Below, piece after piece: positions 34,613 through 42,700 of a stretch of DNA of 64,000 nucleotides. The translations under genes were made by a program, and so were the position numbers. The notes under the pieces are model-generated. The model was given only the letters and a program-made list of their open reading frames with translations, had not been told where the DNA came from and ran no database searches. The DNA comes from Isosphaeraceae bacterium EP7 (lineage in GTDB: Bacteria; Planctomycetota; Planctomycetia; Isosphaerales; Isosphaeraceae): the NCBI GenBank assembly GCA_038400315.1, contig CP151667.1, positions 1,499,174 to 1,563,173 on the forward strand, written 5' to 3'. Position 1 is the first letter of the stretch. Each line of letters begins with the position of its first letter.

Positions 34613-35662
34613 TCAGAAGCTGTCGGAGCTGATGACCTCGCCGCCGCCGCGTGTCGAAAGCGCCTGATAGATGCCCAGCTTCGCGCCTGGCTTGAGGGTA
34701 AGCCCGTACACGTCCGGGTCCGCCTTGGTCGTCCCGACCGGCAGCCCATCGGACTGAGGAGCCGGGATGGTCCAGCAATCGATCGTGTCCTTGAGGAAGT
34801 GGACCGAACCGTCGCAGAACGCCGCGTTGGCCCCCCCGGGGTGGAAGCTCATCATGTTCATTCGGCCCCAGGTGATCAGGGCGTTATTGTCCGGGTCATT
34901 GACCGGGTCGCTGTAGCGCCTGGCCCAGTTCGGCGGGAACCTCGCCTCGACTGAGAGCGAGTCGGGCAAGCCCACGCTCCAGGGGTGCGAGAACGATTGC
35001 GTCGCCTCGGAGAAGACCCCTTGGCCGTTCTCCGAGTACATGATCGTGTTGCTCATCCCATCGGTAATCGCCGAGATCGGCACCAGGCCCCCGGAAATCA
35101 GCGGGCCCTTGGCGTAATTTGCCATCAGGGGATCGGTGTACAACGTGAAGTTTGTCGGGTCGAAGAGCACACTGAACGCATTCCAGGGCCCCACGTTCCC
35201 CGAATAATGGGTGTGGAATTCCAGGTACGGCGGCGGTCCGAAGTGCAGGGGACTCGCTTTCAAGGCCGACGGATCGCTCGGGCACGAGAAGGCGGAGATA
35301 CCCACGCCGGGGATCGTCCAGTTCGACGAGTCGGAGAAGCCGACCGAAAAGTTGTTGGCGTTGAAGACTTGGGTCTGCTCCATGAACGGGCAGATGCGCA
35401 GCAGCGACGAGTAGCCGATGCTGCCTCCATTGCACTGCATCGCGGGCGGGAGGCAGCCGTTGGCCGCCTCATAATTGAGCGCCGCCAGCGAGATCTGCTT
35501 CAGATTGTTGGTGCACTGGGCACGCCTGGCCGCCTCGCGGGCGCTCTGCACGGCGGGCAGCAACAGCGCGATCAAGACGGCGATGATCGAGATCACCACC
35601 AGCAGCTCGATCAGGGTGAACCCGCGTCGAGGGCGTTGCGTGGGCGGCAGGGTGTCGGCCAT
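34613..35662 (-). CDS. DUF1559 prepilin-type protein
   Basis: A 349-residue planctomycete-type DUF1559 protein. It begins with a type IV prepilin-like N-terminus: a Pro/Arg-rich leader, then GFTLIELLVVISIIAVLIAL with cleavage expected before Phe, followed by LLPAVQSAREAARRAQCTNNLKQI. The C-terminal region has the family motif FHPGGANAAFCDGSVHFL. Such proteins are present in tens to hundreds of copies per planctomycete genome and are thought to be pseudopilin-like surface or periplasmic proteins. ATG 35662 has GAGGA upstream. A small lipoprotein gene lies 47 bases upstream on the same strand, a common pairing. Confidence 0.95.
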   Translation of the reverse strand: MADTLPPTQRPRRGFTLIELLVVISIIAVLIALLLPAVQSAREAARRAQCTNNLKQISLAALNYEAANGCLPPAMQCNGGSIGYSSLLRICPFMEQTQVFNANNFSVGFSDSSNWTIPGVGISAFSCPSDPSALKASPLHFGPPPYLEFHTHYSGNVGPWNAFSVLFDPTNFTLYTDPLMANYAKGPLISGGLVPISAITDGMSNTIMYSENGQGVFSEATQSFSHPWSVGLPDSLSVEARFPPNWARRYSDPVNDPDNNALITWGRMNMMSFHPGGANAAFCDGSVHFLKDTIDCWTIPAPQSDGLPVGTTKADPDVYGLTLKPGAKLGIYQALSTRGGGEVISSDSF

Positions 35663-35709
35663 GGCCGGATTCCTCGGGGCGGAAAAGGGGATGGGGCGGG
35701 GCGGTTGCG

Positions 35710-35919
35710 TCACTTGACGCGGGATGACTTGCGGCCGGCGGCGGGAGCGAGCGGGACCGTCGCGCCGGGCGCATAGGACCTGAAGGACGACTTAGGGATG
35801 TCGATCGAACCAGATCCACGGACCGTCCCGTCCTGCTGGTTGCAGCCCGAGAGGCTGCCAACCAGGGCGCACAGGGCGATCGGGGAGAACCTCAGGAGTA
35901 GACGAGGAGCGTACATCAT
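35710..35919 (-). CDS. small lipoprotein
   Basis: A 69-residue protein with a lipoprotein signal: MMYAPRLLLRFSPIALCALVG and a lipobox LSGC giving a lipidated Cys at residue 26. The mature part is about 44 residues, rich in Gly, Ser and Pro, and ends in a basic KSSRVK. It precedes the DUF1559 gene with 47 bases between, and small lipoproteins are often found beside DUF1559 genes in planctomycetes; a common operon is likely. In-frame ATGs at 35916, 35919 and 35928 make the exact start uncertain. No catalytic motif is present. Confidence 0.72.
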   Translation of the reverse strand: MMYAPRLLLRFSPIALCALVGSLSGCNQQDGTVRGSGSIDIPKSSFRSYAPGATVPLAPAAGRKSSRVK

Positions 35920-36672
35920 CGAGATCATCTCTCGCAGCCGGGCCATCGGCCTGAGTGGCAATGCCATCCCAGGCGTAGCACGGGTTCAATCGAGCGAATC
36001 ATGTTCAATCGACGTGGAAACGTCCGGACGCCGGGCCGCATCCGGATCGAGCGTCGCGCGCCTGGACTCGCTCGGGTCTTTCGAGATCGGAGAGGCACGC
36101 AGACCACGGAACCCGACGGTCCACGACAAGTCTCTGACCGAGACCACCGGGGGAGGGAGGCGATCGGTCGGACCTGGGTTGAATTGTCTTCGATCATCGA
36201 AGTGGAGAAGTGATCGACGACGACCCATCAGGGAGAGTGATGAGCATTGACGAAAGAGAGTACAGCGATCGAGTTTTAAGGTCAAGCGTTGAAATCCCGA
36301 TCGTCTCGATCGATTTAGTGATTTAAAGGGAGGGCTCCTGCGAGCTTTCGCCGAGATCGACGGTTAAATCTGGCCAGGTGCCCGCCGGGTGTCCCCTCAG
36401 CCATTCGATCATGCGAGGAATCTAGGTCATGTGGACCAATGGGGCCAATTCGTTGAATCGTTAGAATCCACCCTTCTCGCCTATTCCCGAAAGTTCCCCG
36501 AGGGTTCAGACCTTGCCGCCGCCCGCGACGTAGGACACGATGGGATTGAGAAATCGGGCCGGAACGACGCAGCCCCGGCCCGGCCTCCTCCCGGCGCGAC
36601 GACCGACTCGGCCTCCCACCCCGGACGGCGCGCTCCGCACGATCGCTCGCGACTCATCAATGAGGCACACCG
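35920..36672. other. 753-base divergent intergenic region
   Basis: It separates the lipoprotein gene (minus) from the metalloprotease gene (plus) and must carry both promoters. The stretch 36235-36420 is AT-rich with TTTTAAGG and GATTTAGTGATTTAAAG, the likely promoter area. GATCG-TCT-CGATC at about 36300 is a small palindrome. Frames of up to 99 codons here lack the codon bias of the neighbours, so I annotate no gene. Confidence 0.5.
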
Positions 36673-39651
36673 ATGAAGCGACTCGCAGTGGCTCTCGGCC
36701 CGCTCGGCCTGGCCTTATCCATCTTCCAGATGCCCGCCGGTGCCCAGGAAACCGCGGTCAAGGCCGCCGATGTGCCCAAGGCCGCGGCGGGTGAGACCAA
36801 CCTCGATCTCTCGCAGCTGCTCTCGCGCGGCCGATCGGGCGGGGGCGGGGGGAACTCGGACCCGTCGAAATTCCGCGACTTCAACGAGGTCACCTCAGGG
36901 TCACAGAAGTTCGAGGGGCTGTTCACTCTTCACAAGAAGGATGACCACCTCTACGCCGAGATCAAGCCGTTCCAGTTCGAACAGCCGATGCTCGCCCCCA
37001 TCACCATCGCCCGCGGCCTGGCCAACGCCGGCATGCCGATGAACTTCGGCGAGGAATGGGTCGTCCTGTTCAAGCGCGTCGGCGATCGGGTCCAGCTCGT
37101 CCGCCGCAACATCTACTTCAAGGCCGCCCCCGGCTCCTCGCTGGAGAAGGCGGTCAGGCAGAATTACACCGACTCGATCCTGATGGCGTTGCCCATCGTC
37201 AGCCTCAACCCGGCCGGCCAGAGCGTGCTGATCGACCTGTCCGACATCTTCCTCAGCGACTTTGGCCAGCTCGGCCTCGGCGGCCTCGACCGCTCGCGCA
37301 GCAGCATCGACAAGGTGAAGGCGTTCGCCAACAACATCGAGATCGAGGTCGAGGCCACCTTCACCGGCCGGTTCGGCGGCGACGCGGTGGTCGACTCGCG
37401 CGGGACCACGGTGGTCATCCACTACGGCCTGGTCAAGCTCCCCGACGGCGGCTATCGCCCGCGCGTGGCCGACGACCGGATCGGCCACTTCATCAGCGCG
37501 ACGAAGGACTTCTCCTCGAACGACCCGGACACCACCTTTGTCCGCTACGTCAACCGCTGGAGGCTGGAGAAGGCCGACCCCCGCGCCAAGCTCTCCCCCC
37601 CCAAGCGGCAGATCATCTGGTACGTCGAGGACACCGTCCCCATCGAGCTGCGCCCGCACGTCGAGGAGGGGATCCTGGAGTGGAACAAGGCCTTCGAAAA
37701 GGCCGGCATCCGCAACGCGATCGCCGTCCGCTGGGTCGACCCCACGAAGGATGAGTTCGACCCCGAGGACATGAATTACTGCACGCTCCGGTGGATCACC
37801 ACCCCGCGCACGTTCGCCATGTCCTGCTTCCGCGCCAACCCCTTGACCGGCGAGATCATCGACGGCGACGTGATCTTCGACGCGAGCTGGGTCCGCTACT
37901 GGAAGGACCAGTTCGCCGTGATGACCGGCAACCCGCTGGCCCAGGGCGCGAACGGCGAGAGCCTGCGTGGCGAGATCATCAGCCCCATCCTCGCGGCCAA
38001 GATGCGCTACGGCCGTGCCGGTTCCACCGCTACCAACGGCCAGGGAAACGCCCCCCGGCTCGTCCCCTCGGACTGGACCGCGCTCGATGCCAGGCTCGCC
38101 GATCGGATGGGCTATTCCCGCCACGATGAGTGCCAGATGAGCACCGGCATGCAGGCCGAGATGGGCCTCGCCGCCCTCATCCTGGCCGATGGGGCCAAGC
38201 CCGAAGAGAAGAAGGACGACAAGGCCAAGCCCGAGGAGAAGAAGGACGACAAGGCCAAGCCCGAGGAGAAGAAGGACGACAAGGAGAAGGAGAAAGAGAA
38301 GAAGGAGGACAAGGAAAAGGAGAAGGACGCGGAGGCCAAGCAGTCCGACGAGTTCATCGGCGCGCTCATCAAGGAGGTCGTGATGCACGAGGTCGGGCAC
38401 TCGCTCGGCCTGCGGCACAACTTCAAGGCGAGCACGATGCTCAACGCCGACCAGCTCAACGACGAGGCGATCACTCGCGTCAAAGGGCAGTCCGGCAGCG
38501 TCATGGACTACAACCCCGTCAACTTCGCCCCTCGCGGCAAGACGCAGGGGGAGTACGTCACCTCGACCCTCGGCCCGTATGATTACTGGGTCATCGAATA
38601 CGCTTACAAGCAGATCGACGGGTCGGAAGAGTCGGGCCTGAAGAAGATCGCCGCTCGCGCCCCCGAGCACGACCTGACGTACGGCACCGATGAGGATATG
38701 TACCTCAACAACGACCCGCTGGTGAACGTCTTCGACCTGGGCGCAGACCCCTCCAAGTTCGCCAGGGAACGCATCGAGCTTTCGGTGGCCCTGATGAAGG
38801 AGCTGGACGCCAAGGCGGTGAAGGACGGCGAGTCGTGGACCAAGACGAGGCGCGCCCTGTCGGTTTTGCTCGACCAGTGGGGCAACGCGGCCACCCTGAT
38901 CTCGTCCTACGTCGGCGGTCAGAGCGTGCATCGCGACCACAAGGGGGACAAGGACGGCCACGACCCGATCGTCCCGGTCTCCGGTGCCAAGCAGCGTGAA
39001 GCCCTGTCCATGGTCGTCGACCAGGTCCTCTCAGACAAGGCCTTCCAGTTCAATCCCGCGCTCCTCCGCCGCCTGGGCGTCGAACGCTGGAGCCACTGGG
39101 GCAGCGGCAACGAGGGCTCGGTCGAATTCCCCGTCTACGATCGCGTGCTGGCCATCCAGAAGATCGCGCTCGGCCAGTGCCTGAGCGGCGACGTGCTGGC
39201 CCGGCTCCAGGTCCAGGAGCTGCAATCCGATCCTGGCTCGGCCCCCCTGACGATGTCGGAGGTCTTCCGAGCCCTGACCGATGGCATCTACACCGAGTGC
39301 CAGCCCGCCGCGACCCCCGCCGGAGAGAAGCCGAAGCCGGTCGCGTGCTCGACGATCCGCCGGAACCTCCAGCGCGAGTACCTCCGACGGCTGGCGACGA
39401 TGGTCCTGGGCGCCCGCCGCAACGCGCAAGCCGACGTGCTCACGTTCATCATGTTCGGCGGATCGGGGTCCATCCCGGCCGACGCCCGCAGCCTCGCCCG
39501 GATGCACCTGAAGCAGATCGGTGACAAGATCCAGAAGTCGCTCGACCAGAAGGACGCCCCGGTCGACGACACCACCCGCGCTCATTTCGAGGAGTGCCTC
39601 GACGTGATCAAGCGGGTCTCCAACGCCGGAATCCAGGCCAACGAGCCTTGA
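36673..39651 (+). CDS. secreted zinc-dependent metalloprotease (DUF5117/metzincin-like)
   Basis: A 992-residue protein with a Sec signal peptide (MKRLAVALGPLGLALSIFQ, cleavage near AGA-QE). Residues 60-300 resemble the DUF5117 N-terminal domain (GLFTLHKKDDHLYAEIKPF, TFVRYVNRW). The catalytic domain holds IIWYVEDTVPIELRPHVEEG and the zinc site HEVGHSLGLRH at 572-582 (His572, His576 and His582, Glu573), with a met-turn SVMDY at about 609-613. Between them (residues 508-552) lies a highly charged insertion starting with three copies of AKPEEKKDDK. The C-terminal 300 residues are helical. It would cleave proteins outside the cytoplasm. It stands alone and converges with the subtilisin-like gene at a strong hairpin. 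Confidence 0.87.
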   Translation: MKRLAVALGPLGLALSIFQMPAGAQETAVKAADVPKAAAGETNLDLSQLLSRGRSGGGGGNSDPSKFRDFNEVTSGSQKFEGLFTLHKKDDHLYAEIKPFQFEQPMLAPITIARGLANAGMPMNFGEEWVVLFKRVGDRVQLVRRNIYFKAAPGSSLEKAVRQNYTDSILMALPIVSLNPAGQSVLIDLSDIFLSDFGQLGLGGLDRSRSSIDKVKAFANNIEIEVEATFTGRFGGDAVVDSRGTTVVIHYGLVKLPDGGYRPRVADDRIGHFISATKDFSSNDPDTTFVRYVNRWRLEKADPRAKLSPPKRQIIWYVEDTVPIELRPHVEEGILEWNKAFEKAGIRNAIAVRWVDPTKDEFDPEDMNYCTLRWITTPRTFAMSCFRANPLTGEIIDGDVIFDASWVRYWKDQFAVMTGNPLAQGANGESLRGEIISPILAAKMRYGRAGSTATNGQGNAPRLVPSDWTALDARLADRMGYSRHDECQMSTGMQAEMGLAALILADGAKPEEKKDDKAKPEEKKDDKAKPEEKKDDKEKEKEKKEDKEKEKDAEAKQSDEFIGALIKEVVMHEVGHSLGLRHNFKASTMLNADQLNDEAITRVKGQSGSVMDYNPVNFAPRGKTQGEYVTSTLGPYDYWVIEYAYKQIDGSEESGLKKIAARAPEHDLTYGTDEDMYLNNDPLVNVFDLGADPSKFARERIELSVALMKELDAKAVKDGESWTKTRRALSVLLDQWGNAATLISSYVGGQSVHRDHKGDKDGHDPIVPVSGAKQREALSMVVDQVLSDKAFQFNPALLRRLGVERWSHWGSGNEGSVEFPVYDRVLAIQKIALGQCLSGDVLARLQVQELQSDPGSAPLTMSEVFRALTDGIYTECQPAATPAGEKPKPVACSTIRRNLQREYLRRLATMVLGARRNAQADVLTFIMFGGSGSIPADARSLARMHLKQIGDKIQKSLDQKDAPVDDTTRAHFEECLDVIKRVSNAGIQANEP
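38194..38283 (+). repeat. three tandem 30-base units inside the metalloprotease gene
   Basis: Three nearly identical 30-base units each encode AKPEEKKDDK; the first differs at one position (GAA for GAG). A further KEKEKEKKED stretch follows. Such in-frame units can change in number by slipped replication, altering the linker length before the zinc-binding helix without shifting the frame. Confidence 0.85.
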
Positions 39652-39690
39652 TCCAGGGGGATCTCGTCCTTCACCTCCCTTCGAACGTCC

Positions 39691-39730
39691 GGCGGCCGCC
39701 GACATCCAGGAGTGGATGTCGGCGGCCGCC
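39691..39730. terminator. perfect 18-bp hairpin terminator
   Basis: The 18 bases at 39691-39708 (GGCGGCCGCC then GACATCCA) pair without mismatch with 39713-39730, leaving only a GGAG loop. It lies between the two convergent secreted protease genes, 40 bases after one stop and 34 before the other, and can end transcription from both sides. No long T run follows; stem stability alone would be high. Confidence 0.8.
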
Positions 39731-39763
39731 TTCGCATCTCGGGTCGATTCTTCGGGCCCCGGA

Positions 39764-42700
39764 TCAGAACTTGATGCCGAAGGCCTTCTCGAAGAACGAC
39801 TCCTTCTTGTTGGCCGCTGCCTTGATGGCTGCGGCCTTCTTCTTGGCCGCCGCGGTCGCCGCGTCGGCTGCGGCCGTGTCGGTCTTGGTGGTGTCGGTCT
39901 CGGCCGGGATGGTCGAGGTCGGGGCGAGATCGCCGGTCGGCGTCGCGGCCCCCACGATCGGCTTCGCGGCCGAGAGCTTGGAGGACGACCCGTTCAGCGT
40001 GGCCGCCGTCAGGTTCGCCAGGTTGACTCGTTGCGTCGGGGTCGTGGCCGTGGGGGCCGTGTTGTTGACGATCGCCGGCTGCGTCTTGGCGGGGTCGGGC
40101 GTGGTGACCGTCACCTTCGACGTCGGTTCGGGCGTCGGGTTGACCTTCTTCTCGATCGGGGTCAGGGGCCTGATCGACCCGTCGAAGAGCGCGAGGAACG
40201 GGGAGCTGAAGGCCGAGGAAATGCCCTTGTTGACGCCGAACTTGTTCGGGCTGATGCCGCGGAACCTGGCAACCTGCTGCTTCGAGACCCAAGCATACTT
40301 GGGCAGCGTGTGCTGCAGGTCGGTGGTGTTCCGCTTGGCGTCGGGGTTGACCAGGAATCCGTTGGCCGAGGCCCGCTGACGGTCCACGATCACGGCGGAG
40401 TCGGGAACCGGCATCACGTTGTGGTCGAGGTTCTTCAGCTCGGAGATCGGGATGACCCCCTGAAGCGACCCGTGGGCGGCGTATTCCAGGAAGTTGAAGC
40501 GACGCTGGAGCACGTCGGGCTGGTCGGGCTGGTCAGGGGTCGTCAAGGCAGCGTAGACAGGGCTGGTGAGGTCGACCACGCCTTCGGCACTGCGTTCGTT
40601 GCCGCCGAGCAGTCGGGCCATGGCTCCGGCCTCGGCCATCCCGGTCTTCGCCGAAGTATTGACGAAGTCCTGAACTTCCTGGGCCGAAAGCAGCGCGTCT
40701 TTGTTCGCGTCGATGATTTCCAGGTAACCGCGCGGAATCAGGTAATCCAGCGCGATCTTGGTCTCGATCGCCGCGATCGCGTTGCCCACATCGACCCGGG
40801 CGTACGACCTGGGCTGGAGGCCACCGAAGAGGGTGTAGGTCAGGGCCAGGGTCGTCGAGTCGTTCGCGTCGGTCACCGGAACGGCCGTCCAGGAAAGGAT
40901 CGCGTTGATCCCGTCCGGGTTGTTGTAGGCGCTCAGGTTGGTGATCGCCTTCTTGCCGAAGTTCAGCTGATTGACGCCCACGGGTGTCGTGAGATACCCG
41001 TCCACGGTCGAGTCGGACAGCCGGATGGTGTCCCAGTACGACAGGGCCGACTGCACGAGGGCATACGAGCCGGTCGCCACCGCGGCGGACAGCGATGTCC
41101 CGCCTTCCTGCACCGTGTTCAGGATCAGGCCCGAGCTATCCACGGCGGCCGCGGCGCCGGTGCCGCCGGTGACGGTCGTCCTGGCGAAGGTGGGGACGTC
41201 AACGGCCGGGGCCACGTAGTCGGTGGTGATGCTCCGGTTCGTCGCCGCGATGAGCTTGTCGGAGTAGATCGTGATGTTGCCGTTGGTCAGCGACGCGATC
41301 GAGCTCGAGAGCGTGGTGTTCAAGGCCCCGGTGTTGCCGTAGAGCAGGACCGGCCCCAGGGTGCTGGGCAGCACGCCCGTCTCCGGGTCGTTGGGCGTGG
41401 AGTACACCCCGGCGGTGTAGGGATAAGGGATCGTCCCGCCGACGGAGAGCACTTCGTTCAGCACCGCCGGCAGCGACATGCCGTTGACGTCGCCGATGCT
41501 GGGGTTCTGCGTGCTGTTCGTCGCGCCAAACGTGTTGCCGCCGGTGGTGCCGCCACCAGTTCCGCCGCCGGTGCCGGTCGTGGTGGAGCCAGCGGGGGCT
41601 CCGAACTGGCCCGCCGCGGCGATCGGGGCGATTCCCAGCGAGCGGAACTTCTTGAGCTGGTTCTTCAGCGAGGCGACGATCTGCGGATACCGCTTGTAAG
41701 CGGTCATCTCGGTGTCGAACGTCTGAACCGTGCCGAAGCCCATCGAGGTCGCGATGACCCTGGCCTGGTTCAGAGGACGAACCGGATCCTTGACGAACGG
41801 ATGCTTGGTGACGTACCCGAGGCCGTCATAGAAGTTCTGCGGAGACGAGACCGCGTTGGAGGTCTGCGACGTGGTGGTGGCGCCACCCGTCCCGCCCGTC
41901 GTGGTGCTGGACTGCGACGAGCTCAGGAATGGGTTGAAGATATTGACCGGCATGATGGTCGCTTGGGGAACGAACTGGGCGATGACGCCTGCGACGATCG
42001 TTCCGTGGCCAGCCGCTCCGGTGATCGAGAGCCCTGTCCCGCCCGTCCCAGTTCCGGTTCCGGTTCCGGTTCCGGTTCCGGTGCCAGTTCCACCGGTTCC
42101 GCCTCCGCCTGCACCACCTGCACCACCTGCACCGCCTGCCCCACCAGTTCCGCCCGTCCCGCCAGTTCCGCCCGCAGCGGTTCCTGGAGCGGTCGCCGGC
42201 GAGAGGTCCACGTTCCCGGCACCATTCGTGATGATGTTGGAGCCGGTCGAGACCCGTCCGCGGAAGTTGGGGTTATTGGCGTCCACGCCGCTGTCGATGA
42301 CCGCGACGGCCGCGTCCTGCCCGTCGTAGGGCACGCCCAGGGTCCGCAAGTCATTCAGGCCGACGATCGCACCCGTGGCCGAGCTGGCCAGGCTCGACGA
42401 GCTCTTGAACTGCCAGATGCCGTCGTCGTCCGAGGCGTACAGGGTGGTCCCGTCGGCCGAGAACGTGATCGTCAGGCTCGACAACGAGAACGCCGTCGAG
42501 TCCAGCGCACCGTTGGTGTTGAAGTTCTGGGCGAAGTTATACACCGTGCCATCCGGAGTGATCCGGACGATGCGTCCACCCGTGTTGAATACGCCGAGGT
42601 CGGCGTCTCCGATCCCGGGGATTCCCTCGGGGTTGAAGTTTTCAACCAGGAACGAGCCGATGGCCTGGATCGGTGCGAGGGTCGTCGTGGTGGTCCCGGT

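Noticed and set aside
38194-38283. CRISPR array
   Set aside because: The 30-base units are directly adjacent, have no spacers and are in frame within a protease gene.
42032-42175. CRISPR or insertion-sequence ends
   Set aside because: Short simple repeats coding for Gly/Thr in frame; no spacers and no terminal inverted repeats.
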